Positions 9,523 through 18,925 are shown, counted from the first letter of the stretch. The stretch is DNA of 64,000 nt from Nesterenkonia sandarakina (GCF_013410215.1 NZ_JACCFQ010000001.1:1922001-1986000), one strand, 5' to 3'. The notes: generated by a model not told the origin, from the sequence alone. Made by a program: numbers and translations.

Positions 9523-10218
9523 ATGACTGACACACCGCGCGAAGGAGCCGCACAGACCGGGGAACCGGCTGCACCTCCGCTGCTCAACATCGCCAACATC
9601 CTGACCATGGTGCGCATCGCTCTGGTCCCGGTCTTCATCTGGTTCCTGGTGCTCGACGCCGACGGCCAGGTGTTCGGCGCCGGGACGGCTGAGGCCAACA
9701 ACGGAGGCTGGCGCTGGGCGGCGGCCGGGGTATTCGCCCTGGCGGTGCTCACGGACAAGATCGACGGCGACCTGGCCCGCTCGCGCAACCTGGTCACCGA
9801 CTTCGGCAAGATCGCCGACCCCATCGCCGACAAGCTGCTCATCGGAGCGGGGCTGGTCATGCTCTCGCTGCTCGGCGAGCTGCCCTGGTGGGTGACCGTG
9901 GTGATCCTGGCCCGCGAGCTCGGCGTCACCGTGCTGCGCATGGTCGTGATCCGCTACGGCGTCATGCCTGCCTCCCGCGGCGGCAAGCTCAAGACCGTGC
10001 TGCAGTCCGCGGGTCTGCAGCTGATGCTGCTGCCTCTGGTGGTGCTCGCCAGCTGGCTGGCCGACGTCGCGTTCTGGATCATGATCCTTGCCCTGGTGGT
10101 CACCGTGGTCACCGGAGTGGACTACCTGATCTCCGCGATCAGGATGCGCAGCCGGGTCCGTCGGGACCGGGCCGATGCACCCGGCCCGGGACGTGCCGGA
10201 GAACCTTCAGATGGCTGA
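9523..10218 (+). CDS. pgsA: CDP-diacylglycerol--glycerol-3-phosphate 3-phosphatidyltransferase
   Basis: A 231-residue integral membrane enzyme of the CDP-alcohol phosphatidyltransferase family that makes phosphatidylglycerol phosphate. The family signature D-G-x2-A-R-x8-G-x3-D-x3-D is visible in DGDLAR, then FGKIADPIADKLL. About four to six hydrophobic helices follow (ILTMVRIALVPVFIWFLVL, GLVMLSLLGELPWWVTVVIL, SAGLQLMLLPLVVLASWL, AFWIMILALVVTVVTG). The ATG at 9523 is 7 nt after the ftsK stop, and the gene overlaps cinA by 8 nt, so ftsK, pgsA and cinA are probably cotranscribed, as in other actinobacteria. Confidence 0.94.
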   Translation: MTDTPREGAAQTGEPAAPPLLNIANILTMVRIALVPVFIWFLVLDADGQVFGAGTAEANNGGWRWAAAGVFALAVLTDKIDGDLARSRNLVTDFGKIADPIADKLLIGAGLVMLSLLGELPWWVTVVILARELGVTVLRMVVIRYGVMPASRGGKLKTVLQSAGLQLMLLPLVVLASWLADVAFWIMILALVVTVVTGVDYLISAIRMRSRVRRDRADAPGPGRAGEPSDG

Positions 10219-10885
10219 GTTCTCCGACCAGGCAGACGAGCGCTCCGAGCAGCCCGCGAGCCTCTCCGGGGATGCAGATGAGCTGGCGCGAGCCGCCGAG
10301 CGTGCGACCTCGCCGCGCGGGATCATCCAGACGCTGGCGCATCGCGGCCTCACGCTGGCCACCGCCGAGTCGCTGACCGCCGGAGGATTGTCCTCCCGCA
10401 TCGCTGAGGTGCCGGGCACCTCGGTGGCGCTTCTGGGCGGCGTCGTGGCCTACGCCAGCGCCGTGAAACGTAATGTTCTCGGCGTCGACGCGCAGCTGCT
10501 TGCCGACCGGGGCGCGGTCGATCCCGATGTGGCTGCCGCCATGGCGCGCGGGGCGGCCTCCTGCACCGGCGCGGATATCGGCATCGCGACCACCGGTGTG
10601 GCCGGGCCTGAGCCGCATGAGGGCAAGCCGGTGGGCACCGTATATCTCGGACTGGCCTGCAGGAACAGCGCGCGCGAACGACTCGAGCTCGCGCTGCCCT
10701 CCGGATGCGCCGCTGCGGCGGCCGGGCTTGGCCCGGAGACCGCCGACCAGTGGCTCTCCGGCTCCCTGCGTCTCGAGCTGCACGGTGACCGCGCCGCGAT
10801 TCGCGCCGCCTCGGTGGAGGGCGCCCTGAAACTCGTCGAAGACTTCTTGGCCACCGCACCGCATGGCCTCGGGTATTCGGTCTAG
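10211..10885 (+). CDS. cinA: CinA-family protein (nicotinamide-nucleotide amidohydrolase domain)
   Basis: A 224-residue stand-alone C-terminal CinA (PncC-type) domain; the family deamidates nicotinamide mononucleotide. Typical blocks are visible: [82 protein letters not shown]. About 45 acidic residues precede the domain. An Ala-rich stretch ([17 protein letters not shown]) interrupts the usual end of the domain. ATG 10211 overlaps the pgsA stop by 8 nt (ATGGCTGA); GTG 10175 is an in-frame alternative deeper inside pgsA. The E. coli-type N-terminal MoCF domain is absent, as is usual for the short form. Confidence 0.9.
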   Translation: MAEFSDQADERSEQPASLSGDADELARAAERATSPRGIIQTLAHRGLTLATAESLTAGGLSSRIAEVPGTSVALLGGVVAYASAVKRNVLGVDAQLLADRGAVDPDVAAAMARGAASCTGADIGIATTGVAGPEPHEGKPVGTVYLGLACRNSARERLELALPSGCAAAAAGLGPETADQWLSGSLRLELHGDRAAIRAASVEGALKLVEDFLATAPHGLGYSV

Positions 10886-10888
10886 AGT
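10883..10888 (+). promoter_or_regulatory. Possible -10 element of the clgR-like gene
   Basis: TAGAGT overlaps the cinA stop codon (TAG, 10883-10885) and would give a leader of about 85 nt before the regulator gene at 10980. A second overlapping copy (TAGAGC) follows directly. Confidence 0.35.
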
Positions 10889-10979
10889 AGAGCCACGAGG
10901 ACCAGCAGCCACACCGGGAAGAAAACACCTGCGAACACCGTTGACCACAGGTGGAACATACCGAAAGAGGAGTGAGTCC

Positions 10980-11426
10980 ATGGTGAGACAACCAGTCACC
11001 GTCAACGGCGTGACCCGTTGGAAAGATATGGACGTCGACGGCGTCGCTGCGGCCCAGCCCCGAGAGTCCAAGGGAGTCGTGCTGCGCCAGGAGATCGGTG
11101 ACGTTCTGCGCAGCATCCGTCAGGCCGAGGGTCGTACCCTCCGGGATGTCTCCCATGACGCCCGCGTGTCCCTGGGGTATCTCTCCGAGGTGGAACGCGG
11201 CCAGAAGGAAGCCTCCTCGGAGCTACTGGCATCGATCTGCACCGCACTCGAAGTGCCCCTCTCCGCGATGCTCTCCCAGGTCGCTGAGCGCATCGCCACG
11301 GCCGAGGGTCTACAGGTTCCCGACACCGTTCCCACTGAGTTCCAGCGGGAGTTCGGCGGCGGAGTCGTCCCGGACCGCGTGCCGGATGCGCTGACCCGCG
11401 AGGAGCTCGCTCGCAGCGGATCGTGA
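10980..11426 (+). CDS. clgR: ClgR-like helix-turn-helix transcriptional regulator
   Basis: A 148-residue XRE-family DNA-binding protein. The HTH domain is [41 protein letters not shown] in successive blocks, followed by [20 protein letters not shown]. Gene order (pgsA-cinA-this gene-DUF3046-recA) and the [10 protein letters not shown] recognition helix match ClgR, which activates clp protease genes and the stress response in actinobacteria. The ATG at 10980 has an AGAGGAG ribosome binding site; GTG 10983 and ATG 11028 are in-frame alternatives. The C-terminus ends in Ser rather than the Ala-Ala expected of a ClpP-degraded regulator. The symbol is assigned from synteny and domain type, not from an alignment. 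Confidence 0.85.
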   Translation: MVRQPVTVNGVTRWKDMDVDGVAAAQPRESKGVVLRQEIGDVLRSIRQAEGRTLRDVSHDARVSLGYLSEVERGQKEASSELLASICTALEVPLSAMLSQVAERIATAEGLQVPDTVPTEFQREFGGGVVPDRVPDALTREELARSGS

Positions 11427-11451
11427 TCCGTCCCGCAGCTTGAATCTGTGC

Positions 11452-11481
11452 AGGAGGGCCGCCCTATGGGGTGGCCCTCCT
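11452..11481 (+). terminator. Hairpin terminator after the clgR-like gene
   Basis: AGGAGGGCC (11452-11460) pairs with GGCCCTCCT (11473-11481) around a 12-nt loop, 26 nt after the stop codon. It ends 10 nt before the promoter of the next gene. Confidence 0.75.
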
Positions 11482-11490
11482 TCACTGTCA

Positions 11491-11496
11491 TAGACT
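11491..11496 (+). promoter_or_regulatory. -10 element of the marR gene, probable leaderless transcript
   Basis: TAGACT lies 7 nt before the ATG at 11504. No Shine-Dalgarno sequence intervenes. Confidence 0.55.
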
Positions 11497-11503
11497 GTTG
11501 CCC

Positions 11504-12064
11504 ATGGGAAGCTTCGATCGACGCGCCAAGGTCCACGAGCTGGAGCAGGAGTTCAACCGACTCTTCGTCCGGCGCCGATTCAACGCGCTGCAGCTGGCAC
11601 GTCAGATCGACTCCGAGATCGAGCCGGCGTCCTACTCCGTACTGGCCACACTGCAACAGATGGGGCCGCAGCGGATGACGGCGATCGCCCGTCACCTTGG
11701 GATCGGCAAGCCCACCCTCTCGCGTCAGCTCAGCACGCTGGAGCATCGGGGCTTCGTCGAGAAGGCCACCGATCCTGCAGATGGTCGGGCGCAGATGGTC
11801 TCACTGACCGAGGAGGGCCGGGCCCGACTGGAATCCGCCCAGGGAGACCGGGCCGAACGGTACCTCCAGATGCTCACGCCGTGGCAGGAGCAGGAGATCG
11901 AGACGCTCTCCCGGCTGCTGGCGAAGCTGAACAAGTCCTATACCGAATTCGACGCCGAGCATGATCCCGCGCTGGCCCATGGATCGGCGCTTCCCGGGGC
12001 CGTGAATGTGAAGGATCCGGCGGGGAAGCCGAATGAGAACGCCGCAGATGAAAGGGCCTTGTGA
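11504..12064 (+). CDS. MarR-family transcriptional regulator
   Basis: A 186-residue winged-helix repressor-type protein. The DNA-binding part is visible in SYSVLATLQQMGPQRMTAIARHLGIGKPTLSRQLSTLEHRGFVEK, followed by the wing DPADGRAQMVSLTEEG. The C-terminal 45 residues are disordered and contain no further domain. The ligand and target genes cannot be read from sequence. The ATG at 11504 follows a TAGACT hexamer, with a terminator just upstream, so this starts a new transcript. Its stop overlaps the GTG of the DUF3046 gene by 4 nt (GTGA), so the two are translationally coupled. A regulator in this place (between clgR and recA) is not part of the gene order I know for the group. Confidence 0.88.
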   Translation: MGSFDRRAKVHELEQEFNRLFVRRRFNALQLARQIDSEIEPASYSVLATLQQMGPQRMTAIARHLGIGKPTLSRQLSTLEHRGFVEKATDPADGRAQMVSLTEEGRARLESAQGDRAERYLQMLTPWQEQEIETLSRLLAKLNKSYTEFDAEHDPALAHGSALPGAVNVKDPAGKPNENAADERAL

Positions 12065-12279
12065 GAGAGAGTCGATTCTGGTTCCTCATGGAGGGTGAGT
12101 TCGGGCCCAACTACGCCCACGTGCTCGCGGACTCGCTGGTGCTCAGTCAGTACCAGATGAGCGTGAAGGCCACCCTGGAGGCCGGGGTGAGCCCTCGGGA
12201 CGTCTGGGACGCCGTCTGCGACCAGCAGGATGTCCCCGCGGAGCGTCGGCTCGGCCGCGACATCGCGCCCAAACGCTGA
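12061..12279 (+). CDS. DUF3046 protein
   Basis: A 72-residue protein of the DUF3046 family, an actinobacterial family usually encoded immediately before recA. The family pattern is visible: RESRFWFLMEGEFGPNYAHVLADSLVL, then GVSPRDVWDAVCDQQDVPAERRLGRD. Trp, Phe and the final Asp-x-x-Pro segment are typical. The function is unknown. The start is GTG in a 4-nt overlap with marR. The 294-nt gap that follows holds a LexA-type box and imperfect CAGCACCGGT repeats (12289-12316). Confidence 0.9.
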   Translation: MRESRFWFLMEGEFGPNYAHVLADSLVLSQYQMSVKATLEAGVSPRDVWDAVCDQQDVPAERRLGRDIAPKR

Positions 12280-12412
12280 GCTGCGCTGAGCACCGGTCAG
12301 CACCGGTCAGCACCGCTGAGGCAGGAAGCTCAGGTTCTCGACCCGCTCTCCGGGTGCAGCACAGCGGAGGATCGATCCGGAACTCTGGGATCGGACACGC
12401 CCAGGCCGGGAA

Positions 12413-12428
12413 TCGAAGATATGTTCGA
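12413..12428. promoter_or_regulatory. LexA (SOS) box upstream of recA
   Basis: TCGAAGATATGTTCGA is one base from the perfect actinobacterial SOS palindrome TCGAAC-N4-GTTCGA (G for C at position 6). It lies 146 nt before recA, in the gap after the DUF3046 gene. With lexA in the same window, control of recA by LexA is the expected reading. Confidence 0.75.
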
Positions 12429-12573
12429 CTGAATGCGCTAGAGTTTTCCCCAGAAGCCCCGTGCTGCGGGACGGACTCCTTCAGACGCACACGGCCTGAA
12501 CGTGCACGAAGTCATGTCAGAGGGTCCGCCTAGTCTGGCACCACACACATACAACGAGTCATCGAGGTGAATC

Positions 12574-13617
12574 ATGGCAGTCAGCAAGGATCGTGAGAAG
12601 GCGCTTGAAGCGGCGCTCGCCCAGATCGACAAGCAGTACGGCAAGGGTTCTGTCATGCGCCTCGGTGATGACACCCGCGCACCGATCGAGACCATCCCGA
12701 CCTCCTCGATCGCATTGGACGCCGCGCTCGGCATCGGAGGCTTCCCCCGCGGACGCGTGGTGGAGATCTACGGGCCAGAGTCCTCCGGCAAGACCACTGT
12801 CGCCCTGCACGCAGTAGCCAACGCTCAGAAGCAGGGTGGCATTGCGGCATTCATCGACGCCGAGCACGCCCTGGACCCGGTGTACGCCCAGAAGCTGGGC
12901 GTGGACACCGACGCGCTGCTGGTCTCCCAGCCGGACACCGGTGAGCAGGCACTGGAGATCATGGACATGCTGGTCTCCTCCGGCTCGATCGACATCGTGG
13001 TGATCGACTCCGTGGCAGCCCTGGTGCCCCGCGCCGAGATCGAAGGCGAGATGGGTGACTCCCACGTCGGGCTCCAGGCGCGGCTGATGTCTCAGGCGCT
13101 GCGCAAGATCGCCGGACGGCTCTCGCAGACCAAGACCACCGCGATCTTCATCAACCAGCTGCGCGAGAAGATCGGCGTGTTCTTCGGCTCCCCGGAGACC
13201 ACCTCCGGCGGCAAGGCGCTGAAGTTCTACGCCTCGGTCCGTGTGGACGTGCGCCGCATCGAGACCCTCAAGGAGGGCACCAACGCGGTGGGCAACCGGA
13301 CCCGCGCCAAGATCGTGAAGAACAAGATGGCTCCGCCGTTCAAGCAGGCCGAGTTCGACATCGTCTACGGCGAGGGGATCTCCCGCGAGGGGGGACTCAT
13401 CGATGTCGGCGTCGAGAACGGCCTCGTGAAGAAGTCCGGCGCCTGGTTCACCTACGACGGGGACCAGCTGGGCCAGGGCAAGGAGAAGGCGCGCACCTTC
13501 CTCAAGGACAATCCCGACCTCGCCGATGAGATTGAACGGCGCATCCGCGAGAAGCTCGGTCTGACCTCCCCGCTGGAAGAAGAAGGCGGGCCCGCCCTGC
13601 AGGCAGTCGACGGCTGA
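12574..13617 (+). CDS. recA: Recombinase RecA
   Basis: A 347-residue RecA, normal length and without intein. It forms ATP-dependent filaments on single-stranded DNA, drives strand exchange and stimulates LexA self-cleavage. Walker A GPESSGKT is at 67-74 (Lys73). Walker B lies in [13 protein letters not shown]; loop L1 contains [22 protein letters not shown] in consecutive blocks and L2 contains [22 protein letters not shown]. The ATG at 12574 is preceded by a weak GAGGTG site. It is followed after 12 nt by recX, which has a strong ribosome binding site, so the two form an operon. Confidence 0.98.
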   Translation: MAVSKDREKALEAALAQIDKQYGKGSVMRLGDDTRAPIETIPTSSIALDAALGIGGFPRGRVVEIYGPESSGKTTVALHAVANAQKQGGIAAFIDAEHALDPVYAQKLGVDTDALLVSQPDTGEQALEIMDMLVSSGSIDIVVIDSVAALVPRAEIEGEMGDSHVGLQARLMSQALRKIAGRLSQTKTTAIFINQLREKIGVFFGSPETTSGGKALKFYASVRVDVRRIETLKEGTNAVGNRTRAKIVKNKMAPPFKQAEFDIVYGEGISREGGLIDVGVENGLVKKSGAWFTYDGDQLGQGKEKARTFLKDNPDLADEIERRIREKLGLTSPLEEEGGPALQAVDG

Positions 13618-13629
13618 TAGGAGGTCGCC

Positions 13630-14487
13630 ATGGGTGATCAGCAGCAGAAGATCGACGCGCTGCGGGCCGCCATGACCAACATTCAGGAGCGGGACCCTGA
13701 CGCCCCAGTTCCTGACTTCCTGGTGGTGGATACCTCGGTGCCCGCGGTCACGGAGGACGGTGAGCCTGACAGCTCGCCGGGGGCTCCACACACCGCACCG
13801 GCGGATCCCGGTTCCGCCGTGAGCAGCGCCGCGACTCTTGGATCCGCCGCGACCGCAGACTCGACTGAGATAGCCGAGGACGCGGAGGGAGATGAGAGCG
13901 CGGAGGATTCTCGCGGCGCGGGGGATGATCAGGGCCCGGAGGACGAGGAGGACTCCGCCTCAGGGGCGCACTCTGAGCTGAGTCCCGCGGAACAATACGA
14001 GAAGGCGCGCGCGGTGGTGCTGCGCCGACTCACCGGTTCCCCGAAGTCCCGGCACCAGCTGGCTGTGGCACTGCAGGAGAAGGAGTTCAGCGCCGAGATC
14101 ATCACCCGCGTGCTGGACCGGATGGAAGAGGTCCATCTGGTCAACGACAGCGAGTTCGCCCAGACCTGGGTGAAGGGGCGGCACGAGCTGAAGAACCTCG
14201 GGAAGTCTGCGCTGCGCCGCGAGCTGCGTGAGAAGGGCATCAATGATGCTCTCGCCGCAGAGGCACTGGAACAGATCACCCCCGAGGACGAGGGTGACGC
14301 GGCGCGAGAACTCGTGCAGCGAAAGCTGCAGGGAAAGAGCGTGCCCACCGGGCCCAGTCCGGAGGAGCGCGCCGAGCGGGACAAGATCACCCGGAGGCTG
14401 GTGTCGATGCTGGCCCGCAGGGGACACGCCCCTGGAGTGGCGTTCCAGATCGTGCGCGACGCGATCGACGATCATTCCAACGCGTAG
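13630..14487 (+). CDS. recX: Regulatory protein RecX with long acidic N-terminal extension
   Basis: RecX binds RecA filaments and limits RecA activity. The three-helix repeats start near residue 117 ([28 protein letters not shown]) and continue through [43 protein letters not shown] and [10 protein letters not shown] to [22 protein letters not shown]; this part has normal family length. Residues about 1-115 are an acidic, Ser/Pro/Ala-rich segment with no domain, so the protein (285 residues) is about one third longer than usual. The start ATG 13630 has an AGGAGGT ribosome binding site. The stop codon (14485-14487) coincides with the -10 element of miaB. Confidence 0.93.
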   Translation: MGDQQQKIDALRAAMTNIQERDPDAPVPDFLVVDTSVPAVTEDGEPDSSPGAPHTAPADPGSAVSSAATLGSAATADSTEIAEDAEGDESAEDSRGAGDDQGPEDEEDSASGAHSELSPAEQYEKARAVVLRRLTGSPKSRHQLAVALQEKEFSAEIITRVLDRMEEVHLVNDSEFAQTWVKGRHELKNLGKSALRRELREKGINDALAAEALEQITPEDEGDAARELVQRKLQGKSVPTGPSPEERAERDKITRRLVSMLARRGHAPGVAFQIVRDAIDDHSNA

Positions 14488-14490
14488 AAT
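14485..14490 (+). promoter_or_regulatory. -10 element of miaB, overlapping the recX stop codon
   Basis: TAGAAT lies 8 nt before the miaB ATG; its first three bases are the recX stop codon. No Shine-Dalgarno sequence is present. Confidence 0.5.
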
Positions 14491-14498
14491 CCAGTGCG

Positions 14499-16073
14499 AT
14501 GAGTGATGCACTGATGGACCGCGCCCAGAGCCCTGCGCCGGAGGCCGACGGCGCCGCGCGCCCCGCCGAGGAGACTCCGAGGGTGCGCCCACGCACCTAC
14601 GAGGTCCGCACCTTCGGGTGTCAGATGAACGTCCACGACTCGGAGCGGATGTCCGGGCTCCTCGAAGACGCAGGCTATGGGCCGGTGGAAACCGGTGATA
14701 CCCCTGACCTGGTCGTCTTCAACACCTGCGCGGTCCGGGAGAACGCCGATAACAAGCTCTACGGCCACCTCGGAATGCTCCGGAAGACCAAGGCCGAGCA
14801 CGAGGGCATGCAGATTGCGGTCGGCGGCTGCCTGGCCCAGAAGGACCAGGAGACCGTCCAGAAGCGGGCACCCTGGGTCGACGTCGTCTTCGGCACCCAC
14901 AACATCGGCTCGCTGCCCACGCTGCTGGAACGCTCCCGGCACAACGCCGAGGCCGAGATCGAGATCCTCGAGTCCTTGGAGACGTTCCCCTCCACGCTGC
15001 CGACCAAACGGGAATCGGTGCACTCCGGATGGGTCTCCATCTCGGTGGGATGCAACAACACCTGCACCTTCTGCATCGTGCCCTCGCTGCGCGGGAAGGA
15101 ACGCGACCGACGCCCCGGAGAGATCCTCGCCGAGGTGCGTGCCCTGGTCGCCGACGGCGCCGTGGAGGTCACCCTGCTGGGCCAGAACGTGAACACCTAC
15201 GGCGTGGAATTCGGCGACCGTGGCGCCTTCGCCAAGCTTCTGCGCGCCTGTGGAGAGATCCAGGGGCTCGAACGGGTGCGCTTCACCAGTCCTCATCCGG
15301 CCTCCTTCACCGACGACGTCATCCACGCCATGGCAGAGACCCCGAACGTCATGCCGCAGCTGCATATGCCGCTGCAGTCCGGTTCCGACAAGGTGCTCAA
15401 AGACATGCGCCGGTCCTACCGGTCCAAGAAGTTCCTGGGCATCCTGGAGAAGGTCCGCGAGTCCATGCCGCACGCCGCGGTCACCACCGACATCATCGTG
15501 GGCTTCCCCGGGGAGACCGAGGCCGACTTCGAGGAGACCATGCAGGTGGTCGAAGCGTCGCGATTCGCCTCGGCCTACACCTTCCAGTATTCGCCACGCC
15601 CAGGCACCCCCGCGGCGACCATGGCGGAGCAGGTGCCCAAGGCGATCGTGCAGAAGCGCTTCGAGCGGCTCTGTGCCCTGCAGGATCGTATCGGGGCCGA
15701 GGAGAACGCGAAGCTGCTCGGCACCTCCCAGGAGCTGCTGGTCACCGCGGACTCGGGGACCAAATCCAGTGAGACTGGGCGCCTGACCGGGCGGGCCCGC
15801 GATAATCGTCTGGTCCACTTCTCGGTCCCGACCGGGGAACCGGTCCCGCGCCCTGGTGACTTCGCCACCGTCCCGATCACCGAGACCGCCGGGTTCCACC
15901 TGCTGGCCGATCCGGAGGACACCGCGGACTACCAGCTGCGCCGGTCTCCGGCCGGGGACGCCTGGGACCGCTGGCAGGCGGATTCCTGCGGTGTGGGGAC
16001 CACCCAGGTGACCGGTTCGACCCCGGGAGCGGTCTCTCTGGGCATGCCGACGCTCCCGCCGGTCTCCCGATGA
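14499..16073 (+). CDS. miaB: tRNA-2-methylthio-N6-dimethylallyladenosine synthase
   Basis: A 524-residue radical-SAM methylthiotransferase modifying A37 of tRNAs that read U-starting codons. The N-terminal domain has its three cluster cysteines Cys41 (TFGCQMN), Cys77 (NTCAV) and Cys111 (GGCLAQ). The radical-SAM cluster motif C-x3-C-x2-C is Cys185, Cys189, Cys192 (CNNTCTFC). A TRAM-like segment follows ([17 protein letters not shown]). The C-terminus is about 70 residues longer than usual and low in complexity. It overlaps miaA by 4 nt (ATGA), so the enzyme that makes the substrate nucleoside and this one are cotranslated. Confidence 0.97.
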   Translation: MSDALMDRAQSPAPEADGAARPAEETPRVRPRTYEVRTFGCQMNVHDSERMSGLLEDAGYGPVETGDTPDLVVFNTCAVRENADNKLYGHLGMLRKTKAEHEGMQIAVGGCLAQKDQETVQKRAPWVDVVFGTHNIGSLPTLLERSRHNAEAEIEILESLETFPSTLPTKRESVHSGWVSISVGCNNTCTFCIVPSLRGKERDRRPGEILAEVRALVADGAVEVTLLGQNVNTYGVEFGDRGAFAKLLRACGEIQGLERVRFTSPHPASFTDDVIHAMAETPNVMPQLHMPLQSGSDKVLKDMRRSYRSKKFLGILEKVRESMPHAAVTTDIIVGFPGETEADFEETMQVVEASRFASAYTFQYSPRPGTPAATMAEQVPKAIVQKRFERLCALQDRIGAEENAKLLGTSQELLVTADSGTKSSETGRLTGRARDNRLVHFSVPTGEPVPRPGDFATVPITETAGFHLLADPEDTADYQLRRSPAGDAWDRWQADSCGVGTTQVTGSTPGAVSLGMPTLPPVSR

Positions 16074-17041
16074 CCCCGGGGGACCACGCCACCCAGGCGG
16101 GGACGGTGCGCCCCGGATCGCCCACGTCAGACCTTCCGCTGATCGTGCTGGTGGGCCCCACCGCCTCCGGTAAATCCCGGCTGGGCATCGAGCTCGCAGA
16201 GCGTCTGGATGGGGAGATCATCAACGCCGACTCGATGCAGCTCTACCGCGGCATGGACATCGGCACCGCCAAGGTCACCGCAGAAGAGTCCCGAGGGGTG
16301 GCGCATCACCTGCTCGATGTGCTCGACGTGACCGAAGAGGCCTCTGTCGCGGACTTCCAGAACCGGGCGCGTGAGGTCATCGACGAGGTCAGGTTTCGGG
16401 GCAAGACCCCCATCATGGTCGGCGGCTCCGGACTCTACGTGCGGGCCGTGATCGACGTCATCGAGTTCCCGCCCACGGATGCACAGCTGCGCAGCCGCTT
16501 GACGCTGCGCCTCGAGGAGGAGGGTGCGGCGGGGCTGCGTGCGCAGCTGCGCGAGCGTGACCCCGAGTCTGCCGCCGTGATCAAGGACGACCGTCGCCTG
16601 ATCCGGGCCCTGGAGGTCGTGCAGCTCACCGGCCGGACGTTCTCCTCCTTCATGCCGCAACGAGTCCATGAGCCCCGCCTGGGGCCGATCGTGCAGCTTG
16701 GACTCCACATGGAACGGCTCCTGCTGCATGAGCGCATCGCTGGGCGCGTGCACCACATGGCCGGAGATGGTCTGCTCGAAGAGGTGCATCAGCTCGACCT
16801 CGCCGGTCTGCGCCGCGGGCGCACCGCTTCCCGGGCCATCGGATACCAGCAGTTCCTTCAGGTCCTCGACGGCGAGCTCACCCAGTCGGAAGCGGTGGAG
16901 GCCACCACGGTGGCGACACGGAAGTTCGCCCGCAGACAGGAGACCTGGTTTCGGGCGGACCCCCGAGTGACCTGGCTGCCCGCTTTCTCGGAGCACCTGG
17001 CGAACCAGGCGGAGGAAGCGATCTCTGGCTCCCGACGTTGA
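16070..17041 (+). CDS. miaA: tRNA dimethylallyltransferase
   Basis: A 323-residue enzyme that adds a dimethylallyl group to N6 of A37 in tRNA, the step before MiaB. The P-loop GPTASGKS is at 29-36 (Lys35). Other family blocks: [67 protein letters not shown] and [11 protein letters not shown], and the C-terminal [17 protein letters not shown]. Length is normal. The start ATG overlaps the miaB stop. Confidence 0.97.
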   Translation: MTPGDHATQAGTVRPGSPTSDLPLIVLVGPTASGKSRLGIELAERLDGEIINADSMQLYRGMDIGTAKVTAEESRGVAHHLLDVLDVTEEASVADFQNRAREVIDEVRFRGKTPIMVGGSGLYVRAVIDVIEFPPTDAQLRSRLTLRLEEEGAAGLRAQLRERDPESAAVIKDDRRLIRALEVVQLTGRTFSSFMPQRVHEPRLGPIVQLGLHMERLLLHERIAGRVHHMAGDGLLEEVHQLDLAGLRRGRTASRAIGYQQFLQVLDGELTQSEAVEATTVATRKFARRQETWFRADPRVTWLPAFSEHLANQAEEAISGSRR

Positions 17042-17173
17042 ACACCACAGCATGGTCCTGGTGAATCTCCAGGGCCCACGGCGCACGGCCCAGCCAGCAG
17101 CGCCGGTCCTGCACCATCTATCCTGAAGCATCGATCCAGCACCATTGATCCATCCGCATTGAAGGAGAACCGC

Positions 17174-18148
17174 GTGGCTCACCACCTCACCGGCCTGGAG
17201 TCTCTCGCCGGCACAGCCGTCACCAAGGCCCACGCCACCGGCAACGACTTCGTGATGCTCGCTGACCCCCTGGGCGAGCAGGACCTCGAGGCGCACCAGG
17301 CCGCGGCACTGTGCGACCGCCACCTCGGCATCGGAGCCGATGGGGTCATCCGCGCCGTCCCGGCGCACCGTGTGACCGGGGACGCCGTGGTGTCCCGGCT
17401 GCTGGCCGAGAGCACCCAGCTCAGCAGCACCGACGACGAGCCGCTGTGGTTCATGGACTATCGGAACTCCGACGGATCGGTGTCCGAGATGTGCGGCAAC
17501 GGAGTGCGCGCCTTCGCCCATTTCCTGATCGCAGAAGGCCTGGTGCAGCTCACCGAGGGTCACCGGCTTCCGGTGCTGACCCGCGCCGGGCTGCGCAGCG
17601 TGCGCAAGGTTCCCGAAGGCTACGCCATCGGCATGGGCGTGTGGTCCTTCCTGGACCCCGAGCAGGCGGCCGCGAACGCCTCAGACGCACTGGTGATCGC
17701 CGCAGGACTCGAGGAACCGCGTCCCGCCCTGAGCATCTCGATGGGCAACCCGCACACCGTCGTCGCTCTCGGCGACGAGGTGACGCTGCAGGAGCTGAAC
17801 CTCCATGAGGCGCCCAAGGTGGACCCGGTTCCGCCGGCCGGCACCAACGTCGAGTTCGTGGTCCCGGCCGAGCCGCTGGTCACCGACGACGAGGACGGCC
17901 AGCCCGTGGGCAGAGTCCGGATGCGCGTCCACGAACGCGGGGTCGGGGAGACCATGTCCTGCGGGACCGGCGCATGTGCTGCTGCCGCCGCGGTGCGTGT
18001 ATGGGCCGCCGATGACAGCGTCAACCTCTGGAAGGTCGACGTTCCCGGCGGTCAGGTGAGCGTGCGATTCACGGCCCGGGAAGACGGCGCGGAGGATGTC
18101 GAGCTCGCCGGACCCGCCGAGCTTGTGCTCACCGGCACGCTGACCTGA
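17174..18148 (+). CDS. dapF: Diaminopimelate epimerase
   Basis: A 324-residue enzyme converting LL- to meso-diaminopimelate for lysine and peptidoglycan. The two catalytic cysteines are visible in their family contexts: Cys107 in MCGNGVRAF and Cys263 in SCGTGACAAAA. Other blocks are HATGNDFVML and ISMGNPHTVV. The GTG at 17174 was chosen because GAAGGAG lies 6 nt upstream; a TTG at 17159 is in frame but overlaps that site. A stretch of about 20 residues near 75-95 (RLLAESTQLSSTDDE) is an insert relative to typical enzymes. A gap of 132 nt separates it from miaA. Confidence 0.96.
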   Translation: MAHHLTGLESLAGTAVTKAHATGNDFVMLADPLGEQDLEAHQAAALCDRHLGIGADGVIRAVPAHRVTGDAVVSRLLAESTQLSSTDDEPLWFMDYRNSDGSVSEMCGNGVRAFAHFLIAEGLVQLTEGHRLPVLTRAGLRSVRKVPEGYAIGMGVWSFLDPEQAAANASDALVIAAGLEEPRPALSISMGNPHTVVALGDEVTLQELNLHEAPKVDPVPPAGTNVEFVVPAEPLVTDDEDGQPVGRVRMRVHERGVGETMSCGTGACAAAAAVRVWAADDSVNLWKVDVPGGQVSVRFTAREDGAEDVELAGPAELVLTGTLT

Positions 18149-18230
18149 GCCACTGTCCGATACGCACCGGGAACGGGTGCTGCACAGCTGAAGAGCCGGG
18201 CCGACGGCGCAGCACGCGGCCGAAACAGCT

Positions 18231-18249
18231 GGCAGCGGCCGAGGCTGCC
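18231..18249. terminator. Small hairpin between convergent dapF and methyltransferase genes
   Basis: GGCAGC (18231-18236) pairs with GCTGCC (18244-18249) around a 7-nt loop, midway between two convergent genes. It is short and could be chance. Confidence 0.35.
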
Positions 18250-18268
18250 CGCCTCCGGGAACCCCGGT

Positions 18269-18925
18269 TCAGTCTCTGCTGATCCGCAGCAGTCGGAAGC
18301 CTTTCGCGGTCTCCGCGCGTCCGCTCTGGAAGTCCCCGTCGGCGGTCTCGAGCATCGAGGAGATCCAGGTGAGCAGCGAGTCGGCTCCGAGGTTCTTCTG
18401 CACCACCAGCCAGGCATCGCCTCCGGGACTCAGTCTGGGCAGCCAGTGCTGGAGCAGCCCGTGCAGCACCTCCTTGCCGACCCGGATCGGCGGGTTGGAC
18501 CAGATGGTGTCGAACTGGATATCCGCCGGAACCTCTTCGGGCGCGAGCACCCGCACGTTGCTCAGTCCCAGGGCCGCCGCGTTCTCTGCGCAGAGCGTGC
18601 GGGAGCGTTCATTGACATCCACAGCCCAGACCGTGGCCTGGGGTGAGCGCATCGCCATGGTCAGCGCCAAGGGACCCCAGCCGCAGCCGATGTCCAGCAG
18701 GTTCCCCTCCGGTGCCGGATCCGGCGCATGTTTGAGCAGCACGGCCGTACCCTTGTCCACGCCATCGGGGGAGAAGATCCCCCCGGCCGTGGCGACGGAG
18801 ACCTCTCCCCCGTCCAGGTTGACCGAGACGGCGCGGCGGGTGAATGGCCCCTCGGGGGACGCGGAGAAATAGTGCTGGGAGCTCACAGGGTGAATCGTAG
18901 TAGACTCTTTCTCATGTGGATTCAC
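18269..18925 (-). CDS. RsmC-like class I SAM-dependent methyltransferase
   Basis: A 218-residue single-domain methyltransferase of the RsmC/MTS type, which in the family modifies N2 of a guanine in 16S rRNA. Motif I is LLDIGCGWGPLAL; the acidic residue of motif II is in VWAVDVNERS; the catalytic N-P-P-I motif is in TIWSNPPIRVG. The N-terminus HYFSASPEGPFTRR is the substrate-side block typical of short actinobacterial members. GTG 18925 is preferred because GGGAG lies 8 nt upstream; GTG 18886 (VSSQHYF) is the alternative and matches the usual N-terminus better. The gene is convergent with dapF. The exact rRNA target cannot be told from the sequence. Confidence 0.88.
   Translation of the reverse strand: MNPHEKESTTIHPVSSQHYFSASPEGPFTRRAVSVNLDGGEVSVATAGGIFSPDGVDKGTAVLLKHAPDPAPEGNLLDIGCGWGPLALTMAMRSPQATVWAVDVNERSRTLCAENAAALGLSNVRVLAPEEVPADIQFDTIWSNPPIRVGKEVLHGLLQHWLPRLSPGGDAWLVVQKNLGADSLLTWISSMLETADGDFQSGRAETAKGFRLLRISRD

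Noticed and set aside
12559-13791. 410-codon minus-strand frame across recA and recX
   Set aside because: Antisense to conserved genes with no recognisable domain.
18886-18888. GTG 18886 as the methyltransferase start
   Set aside because: Kept only as an alternative: no ribosome binding site, whereas GTG 18925 has GGGAG 8 nt upstream.
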